The notes below the pieces were generated by a model. That model saw only the letters and a program-made list of their open reading frames with translations, was not told the origin of the DNA and did not search any database. A DNA stretch of 41,641 bases from Candidatus Cloacimonadota bacterium (GTDB lineage Bacteria > Cloacimonadota > Cloacimonadia > JGIOTU-2), in NCBI GenBank assembly GCA_018334695.1, contig JAGXLO010000011.1, positions 1 through 41,641 on the forward strand, given 5' to 3'. Shown in pieces: positions 17,956-25,275 of this stretch; the stretch's first letter is position 1; the number at the start of each line of letters is the position of its first letter. Both the position numbers and the translations under genes were made by a program.

Positions 17956-18546
17956 TTAATAATTTTTTTGCAGAAAGTCGTAGAATTTTCTCATGGCAAT
18001 TCCACGATGACTGATTTTATTCTTCTCCTGCGAAGACAGTTCTGAGAAGGATTTATTGGATCCTAGGGGGTGGAAAACAGGATCATAGCCAAAGCCGTGA
18101 TCACCTGATTCTTTTTCGGAAATAAACCCTTTACATACTCCCCTAAAATTATGAGCTTTCCCGTGCTTATCAAAAAATACTACCACGGTTCTGAATTCTG
18201 CATCACGTTCGACAGGTGGTGTATTCTTCATTTCCTTTAACAATTTTTTCCTATTTTCTTCGTAAGTTGGGTCTTCTCCGGCAAAACGAGAACTTTTTAC
18301 ACCGGGTTTTCCATCCAGTGCCTTTACAAACAAACCTGTATCGTCAGCCACACAGGGAATATTAAATTTTTCCCAAACATTTCTGGCTTTTTTCTCTGCA
18401 TTACCTGTCAGAGTATCTTTATCTTCCACCGTTATAGGAAAATCATTCAGCTCTTTATAGGTAAGAATAGAAATATCAAGGTTTGATAGTAATTCTCTTA
18501 TTTCCTTGATCTTATCTTGATTTTTTGTAGCGAGAATTAATTTCAT
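17956..18546 (-). CDS. rdgB: dITP/XTP pyrophosphatase (RdgB/HAM1)
   Basis: Nucleotide-pool sanitising enzyme that hydrolyses dITP, ITP and XTP to monophosphates, keeping deaminated purines out of DNA. It is 196 residues, the normal length. Motifs are ATKNQDKIKEI at the N-terminus (base/phosphate binding), ADDTGLFVKALDGKPGVKS with catalytic acidic residues (about 67-85), GFGYDPVF and the C-terminal SHRGIAMRKF. It is the last gene of the 21-gene minus-strand run and meets sppA tail to tail with only three bases between stops; no clear terminator is visible there. Ten bases separate it from efp. Confidence 0.96.
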   Translation of the reverse strand: MKLILATKNQDKIKEIRELLSNLDISILTYKELNDFPITVEDKDTLTGNAEKKARNVWEKFNIPCVADDTGLFVKALDGKPGVKSSRFAGEDPTYEENRKKLLKEMKNTPPVERDAEFRTVVVFFDKHGKAHNFRGVCKGFISEKESGDHGFGYDPVFHPLGSNKSFSELSSQEKNKISHRGIAMRKFYDFLQKNY

Positions 18547-18556
18547 TTAGCGATAA

Positions 18557-19117
18557 TTAGTTAACACGTTCAATGTATTCACCGGTTCTTGTATCAACTT
18601 TAACCACGTCACCTTTGTTAATAAACATCGGTAATTGGATTTTTAATCCGGTTTCCAGAGTTGCCTCTTTTGTCACGTTTGTAACTGTATCTCCTCTAAC
18701 ACCTGGTTCACATTCAGATACAACAAGATTTACCGTAGTTGGCAAAAGGATCTTTATTATCTGTTCTTTTGTTTTTACTAGAGTTATATCTATATTTTCT
18801 GTTAGAAAATATTTTTTATCACCTACGATACCTTCGTCCAATTCCACCTGTTGATAAGTATCAGGATCCATAACAACAAAAATGGAGCTATCATTATAGA
18901 GGTATTCCATTTTTTGTTTTTCAACTCTAACTTCTTCTACTTTTGCACCTGAGCGGAAGGTGTTATCCAGTACAGAGCCATTTCTAATATTTTTTAGCTT
19001 GGTTCTTACAAAAGCAGCGCCTTTACCGGGTTTTACATGCTGGAAATCAACAATTTCATAGAGCCCATTTTTATATCTGATTATCATTCCGTTTCTAAAA
19101 TCTGAAGTGGATGCCAT
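18557..19117 (-). CDS. efp: Translation elongation factor P
   Basis: EF-P binds next to the P-site and relieves stalling at polyproline stretches. The 186 residues contain the three beta-barrel domains in order (KOW-like about 1-64, OB about 65-130, C-terminal OB about 131-186), ending in GDVVKVDTRTGEYIERVN. The functional loop reads KPGKGAA with the tip Lys at position 32, so a lysyl-type modification (EpmA-like) would be expected; no epmA/epmB gene is in the window. GGAG precedes the ATG. It lies between recR and rdgB with gaps of about 10 bases, consistent with co-transcription. Confidence 0.98.
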   Translation of the reverse strand: MASTSDFRNGMIIRYKNGLYEIVDFQHVKPGKGAAFVRTKLKNIRNGSVLDNTFRSGAKVEEVRVEKQKMEYLYNDSSIFVVMDPDTYQQVELDEGIVGDKKYFLTENIDITLVKTKEQIIKILLPTTVNLVVSECEPGVRGDTVTNVTKEATLETGLKIQLPMFINKGDVVKVDTRTGEYIERVN

Positions 19118-19128
19118 AGTTACTCCAT

Positions 19129-19722
19129 TTACATTTTTTTTCTATTGTTAAAAGCACTTTCAAGGGTTTTGGAAGTTGTGAATTCAATATCACCGCCCAC
19201 GGGTAGTCCTGTTGCCAATCTGGAGATTTGACCAACATCATTTTTTAGTTCTTTTGTGATAAATGACATGGTAGCTTCTCCTTCGTTACTGGGATTAAGT
19301 GCTAGAATTAATTCTTTAATATTTTTTGATTTAACTAGTTTTTTTAGCTTGGAAAAATTAATGTGTTTGGGACCTATCCCATCCAGAGGGGAGAGGAGAT
19401 TTCCTAAAACAAAAAATTTTCCATTGTAATCTTTTATTTTATCGATGAGATGTACGTCCTGCGACTTTTCCACTACGCATAAATACGATTCATTTCGCTC
19501 TTTGTCGCTGCAATATTTGCAAGGAGAAGTTTGAGAAAGCATACCGCAGATCTTACATTTCTGGATAGAATTTACAGTATCTCTAATAAGATTAGCAAGA
19601 TCAAGGGCAGTTTGCTTGTTGCCACTTATCATAAAAAAGGCAAGTCTTTCTGCGGTTTTTGCACCAATACCTGGTAACTGTTTTAAGCCTTTTTGCAGGT
19701 CATCTAATTTATCGCTATTCAT
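19129..19722 (-). CDS. recR: Recombination mediator RecR
   Basis: RecR acts with RecF/RecO to load RecA on gaps. The 197-residue protein has the N-terminal helix-hairpin-helix LKQLPGIGAKTAERLAF (about 12-28), a four-Cys zinc finger CKIC...CKYC (about 56-71), the Toprim domain (about 80-175) with VEKSQDV and LALNPSNEGEAT, and the C-terminal Walker-B-like segment SRLATGLPVGGDIEFT. Its start codon overlaps the stop of ebfC by one base; recR next to ebfC is a widely conserved pair. RecO and RecF are not in the window. Confidence 0.97.
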   Translation of the reverse strand: MNSDKLDDLQKGLKQLPGIGAKTAERLAFFMISGNKQTALDLANLIRDTVNSIQKCKICGMLSQTSPCKYCSDKERNESYLCVVEKSQDVHLIDKIKDYNGKFFVLGNLLSPLDGIGPKHINFSKLKKLVKSKNIKELILALNPSNEGEATMSFITKELKNDVGQISRLATGLPVGGDIEFTTSKTLESAFNNRKKM

Positions 19723-20048
19723 TATGAATTTATACCGGGTATATTCATACCGCCTGTTAAGCCGGACATCTCTGATTCAACCATTTCTTTAACTTTTTTC
19801 TTGGCTTCTTCAATAGCTGCGATTATCAAGTCTTCCAGCATTTCCACATCATCGGGATCCACCACTTCTTTTTCAATATTTAAAGATAAAAGGTCTTGAT
19901 TACCGTTCATTACTACTTTTACCATACCGCCACCAGAAGTAGCTTCTATTGTTTTATTAGCAAGTTCTTTTTGGCTTTTGCTTATCTTTTTTTGCATATC
20001 CTGGGCTTGTTTGAGCAAGTCCTGAATTCCTTTGCCACCTTTGAACAT
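19722..20048 (-). CDS. ebfC: Nucleoid-associated protein YbaB/EbfC
   Basis: Small DNA-binding, dimeric nucleoid protein (108 residues). It has the N-terminal amphipathic helix DLLKQAQDMQKKISKSQKELA, the beta segment TIEATSGGGMVKVVMNGNQDLLSLNI that is diagnostic of the YbaB fold, and the helical VVDPDDVEMLEDLIIAAIEEAKKK. The Gly-rich C-terminal tail (MSGLTGGMNIPG) is also typical. GGAGG stands in front of the ATG. The 80-base gap upstream is one of the larger ones in this run and may hold a promoter for ebfC-recR-efp-rdgB; a TTGACA occurs at 20105-20100 on the minus strand, but without a -10 at normal spacing. Confidence 0.95.
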   Translation of the reverse strand: MFKGGKGIQDLLKQAQDMQKKISKSQKELANKTIEATSGGGMVKVVMNGNQDLLSLNIEKEVVDPDDVEMLEDLIIAAIEEAKKKVKEMVESEMSGLTGGMNIPGINS

Positions 20049-20128
20049 TTTTCCTCCGAATTGAATTATTTAGTATAAAACTTAAATGTTGAATTTTTAT
20101 GTCAAATTGTTTAAGCAATAAAGCAATT

Positions 20129-20713
20129 TTATTCTTCTGATGAAAGATTTGATTTAACTTCTTTTCTAATTCTCTCTTTCTCTGCTTTATCAATATTCAA
20201 TTTTTTAGCTATCTCATCAATTGCCTGCTTTTCACCGGAAGTTAATTTTTTGTCTGCGTAACCCACTGTATAGCAGAGCCTGATAAGATAATAGCGTTTT
20301 TGAGGGATATTCTTATAAATCATATCAATTATTCTAATTGTTTCATCAAGATTGCATTTGGCTTCTGCTAGTTCGGTTTTTAATTGATCAAAAAGTTTTT
20401 CTACAATTTCTTTTTCGTCAGGTCCGAATTCTTCTGAATATAATTTATAGTCAGCATAATTATTGTGTATCTGAAACTGCAATTCATCAATAATTGTGTT
20501 TTTCTCTTCTTCATCAATTTTGCCGTCAGCTCGAGCAATGTGCACAAGCAAAGCCATAGCACTACTTACAAATGAAAAATCCTGAAATTCTTCTTTTTCT
20601 TTTTCTGTCTTGGGCTGAAAAGCTTGTTGCTCAAAAAAGCTCTTCATAAAATGCTGCTCAGTCTCTTGTTGAGTCTTATAAATACTACCTTCCATAGTTG
20701 ACCATCTGGACAT
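20129..20713 (-). CDS. TerB-like helical protein
   Basis: A 194-residue soluble, highly charged helical protein. FVSSAMALLVHIARADGKIDEEEK (about 48-71) and a second half-repeat, LCYTVGYADKKLTSGEKQAIDEIAKKLNI (about 147-175), are the two acidic turns (ADGKIDEEE and ADKKLTSGE) of the TerB/DjlA N-terminal fold, which can bind metal ions. The role of stand-alone TerB proteins is poorly known; tellurite resistance should not be assumed because no other ter genes are near. It stands between the AI-2E-type permease and ebfC with gaps of 43 and 80 bases. Confidence 0.75.
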   Translation of the reverse strand: MSRWSTMEGSIYKTQQETEQHFMKSFFEQQAFQPKTEKEKEEFQDFSFVSSAMALLVHIARADGKIDEEEKNTIIDELQFQIHNNYADYKLYSEEFGPDEKEIVEKLFDQLKTELAEAKCNLDETIRIIDMIYKNIPQKRYYLIRLCYTVGYADKKLTSGEKQAIDEIAKKLNIDKAEKERIRKEVKSNLSSEE

Positions 20714-20756
20714 AATATCTCCTTTTAGTTTAGTTTATTTAGTTTCATATTTTATG

Positions 20757-21854
20757 TTAAATTATTTCAAATTCTTTTAAACTTTTTCCTGAAACCTGTA
20801 TAATTGTTTTGATTAGAAAAACTACTGGTACAGCGAAAATTAATCCCACTACACCAAAGGCATATCCACCCGAAATTACAGTCAGCAAAACCCACAGAGG
20901 ATGCATACCAATTTTTTTACCAATGAGAGAGGGAAACAGATAATTGCTGTCGAATTGTTGTATGATCAAGATTAGGATTGCTGTGTAAAGTAAGTATATG
21001 TTTGGAGTTGGTCCCAGTAGTACAACTAAAAATATAGGAATAACACCCAAAAATGGACCGAAAAATTTAATGGGATTTGTTAAACCTACAATTAAACTGA
21101 GTGTAAGGGCATATGGAATATTTAAAATCATCAAGCCAATAAAAGCCAGAATAAATATGATAAAAGTCTCTAGCAATAATGCCCGGAAGAATCTGCCGAA
21201 ACTTTCTTCGATTTTTTCAAAAAGGTATAGAGAAAATTCAAAGTATCTATTGGGGATTACAGAGAAGAAGGCGCGCATCAATTTCCTTTCGTCATTTAGC
21301 AGAAAAAAGCTGATGAACGGTATAACAATAATAAAGGCTAAAAGATTGATAATGCTGCTTATTGAATTTAGTAAAAATTGCGGTATTTCGGCTAAGAGAT
21401 TAATAAATTTATCAAGCATTTGATTTAGATGCCTATCCAGGTCTATAAATTTAAATCTTGAGTTCATATCTTTTATAACATCGGCAAATTCTTCTATACC
21501 GATGGTCTTAAGTGCAGTAGAAATATCCATACTGCCTTCTTTTTGTTCATTTAACCGGGTTTGAGCTTTTTTTACAACCTTTGCGCCTTCCTCAGCTTGT
21601 TGCCTTATTTGGGGCACAATTACATTGATTGCCAGAATGATCAAGAATATGATCACTGCATAGGTGATAAGTATGGAAATAGGACGTGGTATTTGCAATC
21701 TGTCCCCGAATTTTATAATGGGGAAAAGTAAATAAGCGAATATTGAAGAAACAATAATGTAAAGCAGGATATAATGATAGAACCAGACACCCGCAATAAT
21801 AATAAAAAAAGTAATTATCCAGATAATCCAGCGAAAGAATTTTGATCTATCCAT
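20757..21854 (-). CDS. AI-2E family (PerM/UPF0118) membrane protein
   Basis: Polytopic inner-membrane protein, 365 residues, with the family layout: two N-terminal helices (about 8-50), a third near 60-84, a soluble segment (about 85-150), then four to five helices to the C-terminus. Typical stretches are IPFISFFLLNDERKLMRAF, the LIVGLTNPIKFFGPFLGVIP segment and the final FGVVGLIFAVPVVFLIK. Members include exporters of AI-2 and Na+/H+ antiporter-like proteins; the substrate cannot be inferred here. Its start overlaps the end of the upstream cNMP-domain gene by eight bases, so the two are likely made together. Confidence 0.88.
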   Translation of the reverse strand: MDRSKFFRWIIWIITFFIIIAGVWFYHYILLYIIVSSIFAYLLFPIIKFGDRLQIPRPISILITYAVIIFLIILAINVIVPQIRQQAEEGAKVVKKAQTRLNEQKEGSMDISTALKTIGIEEFADVIKDMNSRFKFIDLDRHLNQMLDKFINLLAEIPQFLLNSISSIINLLAFIIVIPFISFFLLNDERKLMRAFFSVIPNRYFEFSLYLFEKIEESFGRFFRALLLETFIIFILAFIGLMILNIPYALTLSLIVGLTNPIKFFGPFLGVIPIFLVVLLGPTPNIYLLYTAILILIIQQFDSNYLFPSLIGKKIGMHPLWVLLTVISGGYAFGVVGLIFAVPVVFLIKTIIQVSGKSLKEFEII

Positions 21855-22407
21855 TATCCTCCTCGGATTTAATATCTTCTACTTTTTCTTTTAAATTTAT
21901 GTTTTCTTCTTCTAATTCCACGATTTGCTCGTTTGCATCAACAATGTCATTACTCAAAATCTTACCGATTTTGTATAATATCTTTGCTCCTGCTTTGGGA
22001 TATTCAGCAATAAAATTCTTTATATCTCTTTTTGAGATGGCAAGCAATACAGAGGGCTTAGTAGCAATTACGGTAGAAGTACGCTTTTCATCTATAAAAA
22101 GACCGATAACTCCAAAGAAATGTCCTGCTTCTATTTCCACACCCTCTTCTTTGGCTTTATCATAATCCAGATAGCGCAGTAGTTTACCCTCTTTTACAAT
22201 ATACATTACAATATTAGGATAACCTTTTTTGAAAATTTTTTCGTCTTGCTTATATTCTCTTTTATGAATATAGTTCTGAAGATTTCTGATATCAGTGTTT
22301 GATAGATTTTTAAATAGATAAACATTTGACAAAAAATCTGTTAGTTCTTTTTCTGTATCAACTTTTGTTTTGGGCTTCTGTTTAAAAATTCTTTTATATA
22401 AAGACAT
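21847..22407 (-). CDS. Cyclic-nucleotide-binding-domain protein
   Basis: About 186 residues. I set the start at 22407 because GGAGGG precedes that ATG by about eight bases; an upstream frame to 22500 would overlap the previous gene without a binding site. Residues about 20-155 form a CRP-like cNMP-binding beta roll (FKNLSNTDIRNL, GEIF-like DEKIFKKGY, VKEGKLLRY, GHFFGVIGLF, RTSTVIA). In the phosphate-binding cassette the usual Glu of FGE is Val, and RTST replaces R(S/T)A, so binding of cAMP/cGMP may be lost. There is no helix-turn-helix; instead the C-terminus (about 150-186) is an acidic coiled coil. It may regulate the AI-2E-type permease that overlaps it. Confidence 0.85.
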   Translation of the reverse strand: MSLYKRIFKQKPKTKVDTEKELTDFLSNVYLFKNLSNTDIRNLQNYIHKREYKQDEKIFKKGYPNIVMYIVKEGKLLRYLDYDKAKEEGVEIEAGHFFGVIGLFIDEKRTSTVIATKPSVLLAISKRDIKNFIAEYPKAGAKILYKIGKILSNDIVDANEQIVELEEENINLKEKVEDIKSEEDNG

Positions 22408-22411
22408 CTTA

Positions 22412-23083
22412 TTATCCCTCCAATTTTGTTCTTGATTTCCTTTTATCAATATTTTTCTTTGCCCAGACTGCAAGCAGAATAAGTAGAGCCAATCCGGCAA
22501 TAATAGCTCCGAAAATTCCCATTAGACTTAGGGTTGTTACTACTATACCTGCAAAGGTAATACCGATAGCAATACATATCAAGGAATTTATAAATTTTAT
22601 ATCAAACAAATAAGCAGCCACACTACCTGTCCAGGCACCGGTAATAGGTAACGGGATCATAACAAAAAGTATTAGCCCCAAAGATTCATATTTTTTTACT
22701 ATCTGACTTTTTCTTCTGGTTCGTTGAAAAAGCCAATCGAAAAATTTGGCAAAGAGCGGCACTTTGGACAGATAACCGAGACCGTAGCGTAAAATTAGAA
22801 TAATAAATGGGATAGGTAAAAAATTGCCAATAAGTGATAGAATAAAAGCTCTGTACCATTCCATGTTATAATGATGAATTGCCCAGGGAAGAGAAAGACG
22901 CAATTCAAAAATTGGCAGCATAGCCATTAAAACTACCACCGTATCTTCTGACAGATTATTGTTTTTTAGATATTGAGCAACTTTTTCCCTTCTACTAAGA
23001 TCATTTTCCTCATTTGCAAAAAGGTAAGAGAAGGAAGAGAGCATTATTATAAGAATTATAAAAATTTTTAATGATTTTACCAT
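22412..23083 (-). CDS. Small multi-drug export family membrane protein
   Basis: A 223-residue inner-membrane protein matching the COG2426 / small multi-drug export family. It starts with a signal-peptide-like segment ending LFANEEN (about 1-25), followed by MLPIFELRLSLPWAIHHY, a helix-rich GNFLPIPFIILILRYGLG region, MIPLPITGAWTGSVAAYLF and two C-terminal helices. The conserved acidic Glu in PIFELRLS and the Pro-Ile-Thr-Gly-Ala-Trp-Thr-Gly loop are hallmarks. The family name rests on weak evidence, so drug export is not established. Its start overlaps pcm by seven bases. Confidence 0.82.
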   Translation of the reverse strand: MVKSLKIFIILIIMLSSFSYLFANEENDLSRREKVAQYLKNNNLSEDTVVVLMAMLPIFELRLSLPWAIHHYNMEWYRAFILSLIGNFLPIPFIILILRYGLGYLSKVPLFAKFFDWLFQRTRRKSQIVKKYESLGLILFVMIPLPITGAWTGSVAAYLFDIKFINSLICIAIGITFAGIVVTTLSLMGIFGAIIAGLALLILLAVWAKKNIDKRKSRTKLEG

Positions 23084-23718
23084 GAATGTTTACCAATAAG
23101 TGGAACAAAAACACAACCGCCAAAATTTTCTTCTTCAAATCCGTCTTTCTTTTTTGTAAGACGAATAAGATTTTGTGAAAATCTTGAACCAACGGGGATC
23201 ACCAGCCTTCCTCCCATAGCCAATTGTTCTTTGAATGTTTTAGGAATCTGATTAGCAGCTGCGGATACAATTATAGCATCAAATTTCATGTTTTTATTTT
23301 CAGGCCAACCCAGAGTGCCATCCGCTACTTTAATTTCATAGTTAGACAGCTTGGTTTTTTCCAGATTTTTTCTAGCGCTTTTTGCAAGTGATTCATAGCG
23401 TTCTATAGAATATACTTTTTTTGCAAGTTTACAAAGTATAGCAGTTTGATAACCGGAGCCTGTGCCTATCTCAAGCACATTATCAGATTCTCCAAGGTTA
23501 AGTAAGGACACCATAAGCGCCACTATATAGGGTTGTGATATTGTTTGTCCGCTGCCGATAGCCAAGGGACGATCTGCATAAGCCTGGAGTCTTTTGGATT
23601 CAGGTACAAAAAGATGTCGTTTTACATTTTCAAAGGCTTTAAGCACTTTTTTATCTGTAATACCTCTAGCTTTTATCTGGGTGCGAACCATATTTTTTCT
23701 TTGTTTTTTAAAATTCAT
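23077..23718 (-). CDS. pcm: Protein-L-isoaspartate O-methyltransferase
   Basis: SAM-dependent repair enzyme that methylates isoaspartyl residues arising in aged proteins. The 213-residue chain has the family segment IGSGQTISQPYIVALM (about 53-68), the SAM motif I VLEIGTGSGYQTAIL (about 80-94), motif II VYSIERY, and FDAIIVSAAANQIP (about 143-156). The C-terminus FVPLIGKHSW resembles the FVPL-G end of Pcm proteins. It follows surE by 12 bases; the surE-pcm pair is conserved in many bacteria and supports both calls. Confidence 0.96.
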   Translation of the reverse strand: MNFKKQRKNMVRTQIKARGITDKKVLKAFENVKRHLFVPESKRLQAYADRPLAIGSGQTISQPYIVALMVSLLNLGESDNVLEIGTGSGYQTAILCKLAKKVYSIERYESLAKSARKNLEKTKLSNYEIKVADGTLGWPENKNMKFDAIIVSAAANQIPKTFKEQLAMGGRLVIPVGSRFSQNLIRLTKKKDGFEEENFGGCVFVPLIGKHSW

Positions 23719-23730
23719 AATTATTTTTCG

Positions 23731-24486
23731 TTAGTTAGAGAATTTATCCTCAAGCCATTTTTTTATAACAGGGAAATAATTATAATCTGACATATCAATG
23801 GTAATGGGAGTAATTGATACATAACCATGCTGAATTGCATAAACATCAGTTTTTTCATCACCCTGCCATTGAGGTGCTTCACCGCCAATCCAGAAATAAG
23901 ATTTACCTCGAGGATCCACTCTTTCTTGAATAAAGTCATTATAAACTCTGTGTCCCAGTTTGGTTACTTTTATTCCTTTTATTTCATTCGGAGGTAGAGG
24001 TGGAATGTTAATATTGAATATAGTTTTTTCTGTAATAATTGAGAAAATATCGTTTTCTAGAATAGAGTGTATGATTTTAGCACAATCCAAAAAGCTGGAA
24101 GTAGGATCCGTGAGAGAAACAGCTATTGCCGGGTAGCCCAGATTCATAGCTTCTATAGCGGCGGCTACAGTACCGGAATACAATACATCTTCACCCATAT
24201 TTTGCCCTCGATTGATACCGGAAATAACAAGATCAATTCCGTTATTATCGACAATATTCGTGGCTAAATTAACACAGTCAGTAGGGGTTCCATCTACGGA
24301 AAACACATTGTTTTCGATTTCTTTGAGCCGGAGAGGACTATGAAGAGTAAGAGCTTGAGAAGAAGCACTACGTTCTCTGTCCGGAGCAACAATAATTACA
24401 TCATAAGTTTTTTTAAGAACTTCTGCTAATTTTCTTATACCATCAGCGGAAACTCCGTCGTCGTTAGTAAGTAAAATTTTTTTCAT
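23731..24486 (-). CDS. surE: 5'/3'-nucleotidase SurE
   Basis: Metal-dependent phosphatase active on nucleoside monophosphates and short polyphosphates. It is 251 residues, standard length. The N-terminal LLTNDDGVSADGI carries the metal-binding Asn-Asp-Asp (about 8-10). APDRERSASSQALT, SVDGTPTDCVNLA and SGINRGQNMGEDVLYSGTVAAA complete the active-site loops, with the invariant Ser/Asn residues present. It is upstream of pcm. A 68-base gap to the sirtuin gene is large for this run but shows no clear promoter or terminator. Confidence 0.97.
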   Translation of the reverse strand: MKKILLTNDDGVSADGIRKLAEVLKKTYDVIIVAPDRERSASSQALTLHSPLRLKEIENNVFSVDGTPTDCVNLATNIVDNNGIDLVISGINRGQNMGEDVLYSGTVAAAIEAMNLGYPAIAVSLTDPTSSFLDCAKIIHSILENDIFSIITEKTIFNINIPPLPPNEIKGIKVTKLGHRVYNDFIQERVDPRGKSYFWIGGEAPQWQGDEKTDVYAIQHGYVSITPITIDMSDYNYFPVIKKWLEDKFSN

Positions 24487-24554
24487 AATTTAAAAGATTA
24501 TTTTTTAGTGGATTTGTTGTCAATTTTTTTACAGCTTCAAATAATATAGCTGGT

Positions 24555-25268
24555 TTAGAGCCTACCTATCCACTCGTTAACAAGTTTTGGCAATTCTTCA
24601 GCTGCTTTTCCCGAATAAAAATGATCAATAAAGGATACATTGGATGGCTTTTCCAGATTGAGGCCTAAAGTTGTAACTCTAAAATTTTTGGCAAGCCGCA
24701 AAAAATCGGCTGCCGGATAAATCACACCGCTTGTTCCGATAATAATAAAATAATCTGAATTTTTAATTGCCTCCTTAATTTCCTCAAGATGATAGGGGAA
24801 CTCACCAAACCAAACCACATTAGGTCTTAAATTGTCACCGCATTTGGGGCACTGTGGCACCCTGGCAGCAGGATCTATATTTTTTAGAGTATTTTTGTAA
24901 TTGCAGCTCATACAAAAACACTCCCGCAGGTTTCCGTGCATTTCGTAGAGATGTTTATTTCCTGCTATCGAATGAAGACCATCTACGTTTTGCGTAATTA
25001 AGGTAAAATTTTCTTTTAAATAATCTTCCATTAGTTTGAGAGCCAGATGAGCTTTATTGGGCTGTACGTTTTGTAGCTTCTTGTAGCGCTCTTTATAAAA
25101 ATCCCAAACCAATGCCGGATCTTTTTGAAACGCCTTCGGGCTGGCTACTTCTTCTACGCGATGATTTCTCCAGAGACCATCTGTACCCCTAAAAGTCTTT
25201 AATCCGGATTCAGCACTGATACCGGCTCCGGTGAGAATGCTTATTTTCTGGTCTCTTCTGAAGCGCAT
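24555..25268 (-). CDS. cobB: Sir2 family NAD-dependent deacylase
   Basis: NAD+-dependent lysine deacylase of the CobB/SIRT5 group, 237 residues. GAGISAESGLKTFRG (about 14-28) binds NAD, TQNVDGLH (92-99) and the catalytic His111 in EMHGN follow, and a zinc ribbon uses C119/C122 and C140/C143. The VWDFYKER segment carries Tyr58 and Arg61, the YxxR pair that lets class III sirtuins accept succinyl- and malonyl-lysine, so desuccinylase activity is likely besides deacetylation. It follows argS by seven bases. No protein acetyltransferase or acetyl-CoA synthetase gene is close by. Confidence 0.95.
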   Translation of the reverse strand: MRFRRDQKISILTGAGISAESGLKTFRGTDGLWRNHRVEEVASPKAFQKDPALVWDFYKERYKKLQNVQPNKAHLALKLMEDYLKENFTLITQNVDGLHSIAGNKHLYEMHGNLRECFCMSCNYKNTLKNIDPAARVPQCPKCGDNLRPNVVWFGEFPYHLEEIKEAIKNSDYFIIIGTSGVIYPAADFLRLAKNFRVTTLGLNLEKPSNVSFIDHFYSGKAAEELPKLVNEWIGRL

Positions 25269-25275
25269 CTATGAG

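Noticed and set aside
17950-17975. T7 tract after sppA as an intrinsic terminator
   Set aside because: No stem precedes the T-tract and the sequence is the coding end of rdgB on the other strand.
18573-18854. 93-codon plus-strand frame inside efp
   Set aside because: Shadow of efp, whose protein is unambiguous; the shadow has no family resemblance or binding site.
20078-20105. TTGACA ... TATACT upstream of ebfC as a promoter
   Set aside because: The spacing between the two hexamers is about 22 bases, too long for a normal sigma-70-type promoter.
20998-21423. 141-codon plus-strand frame inside the AI-2E-type gene
   Set aside because: Antisense shadow of a conserved membrane protein; Lys/Ile/Ser-rich composition arises from the complementary hydrophobic codons.
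22408-22500. N-terminal extension of the cNMP-domain protein
   Set aside because: It overlaps the end of the preceding membrane-protein gene and lacks a binding site, while GGAGGG precedes the ATG at 22407.
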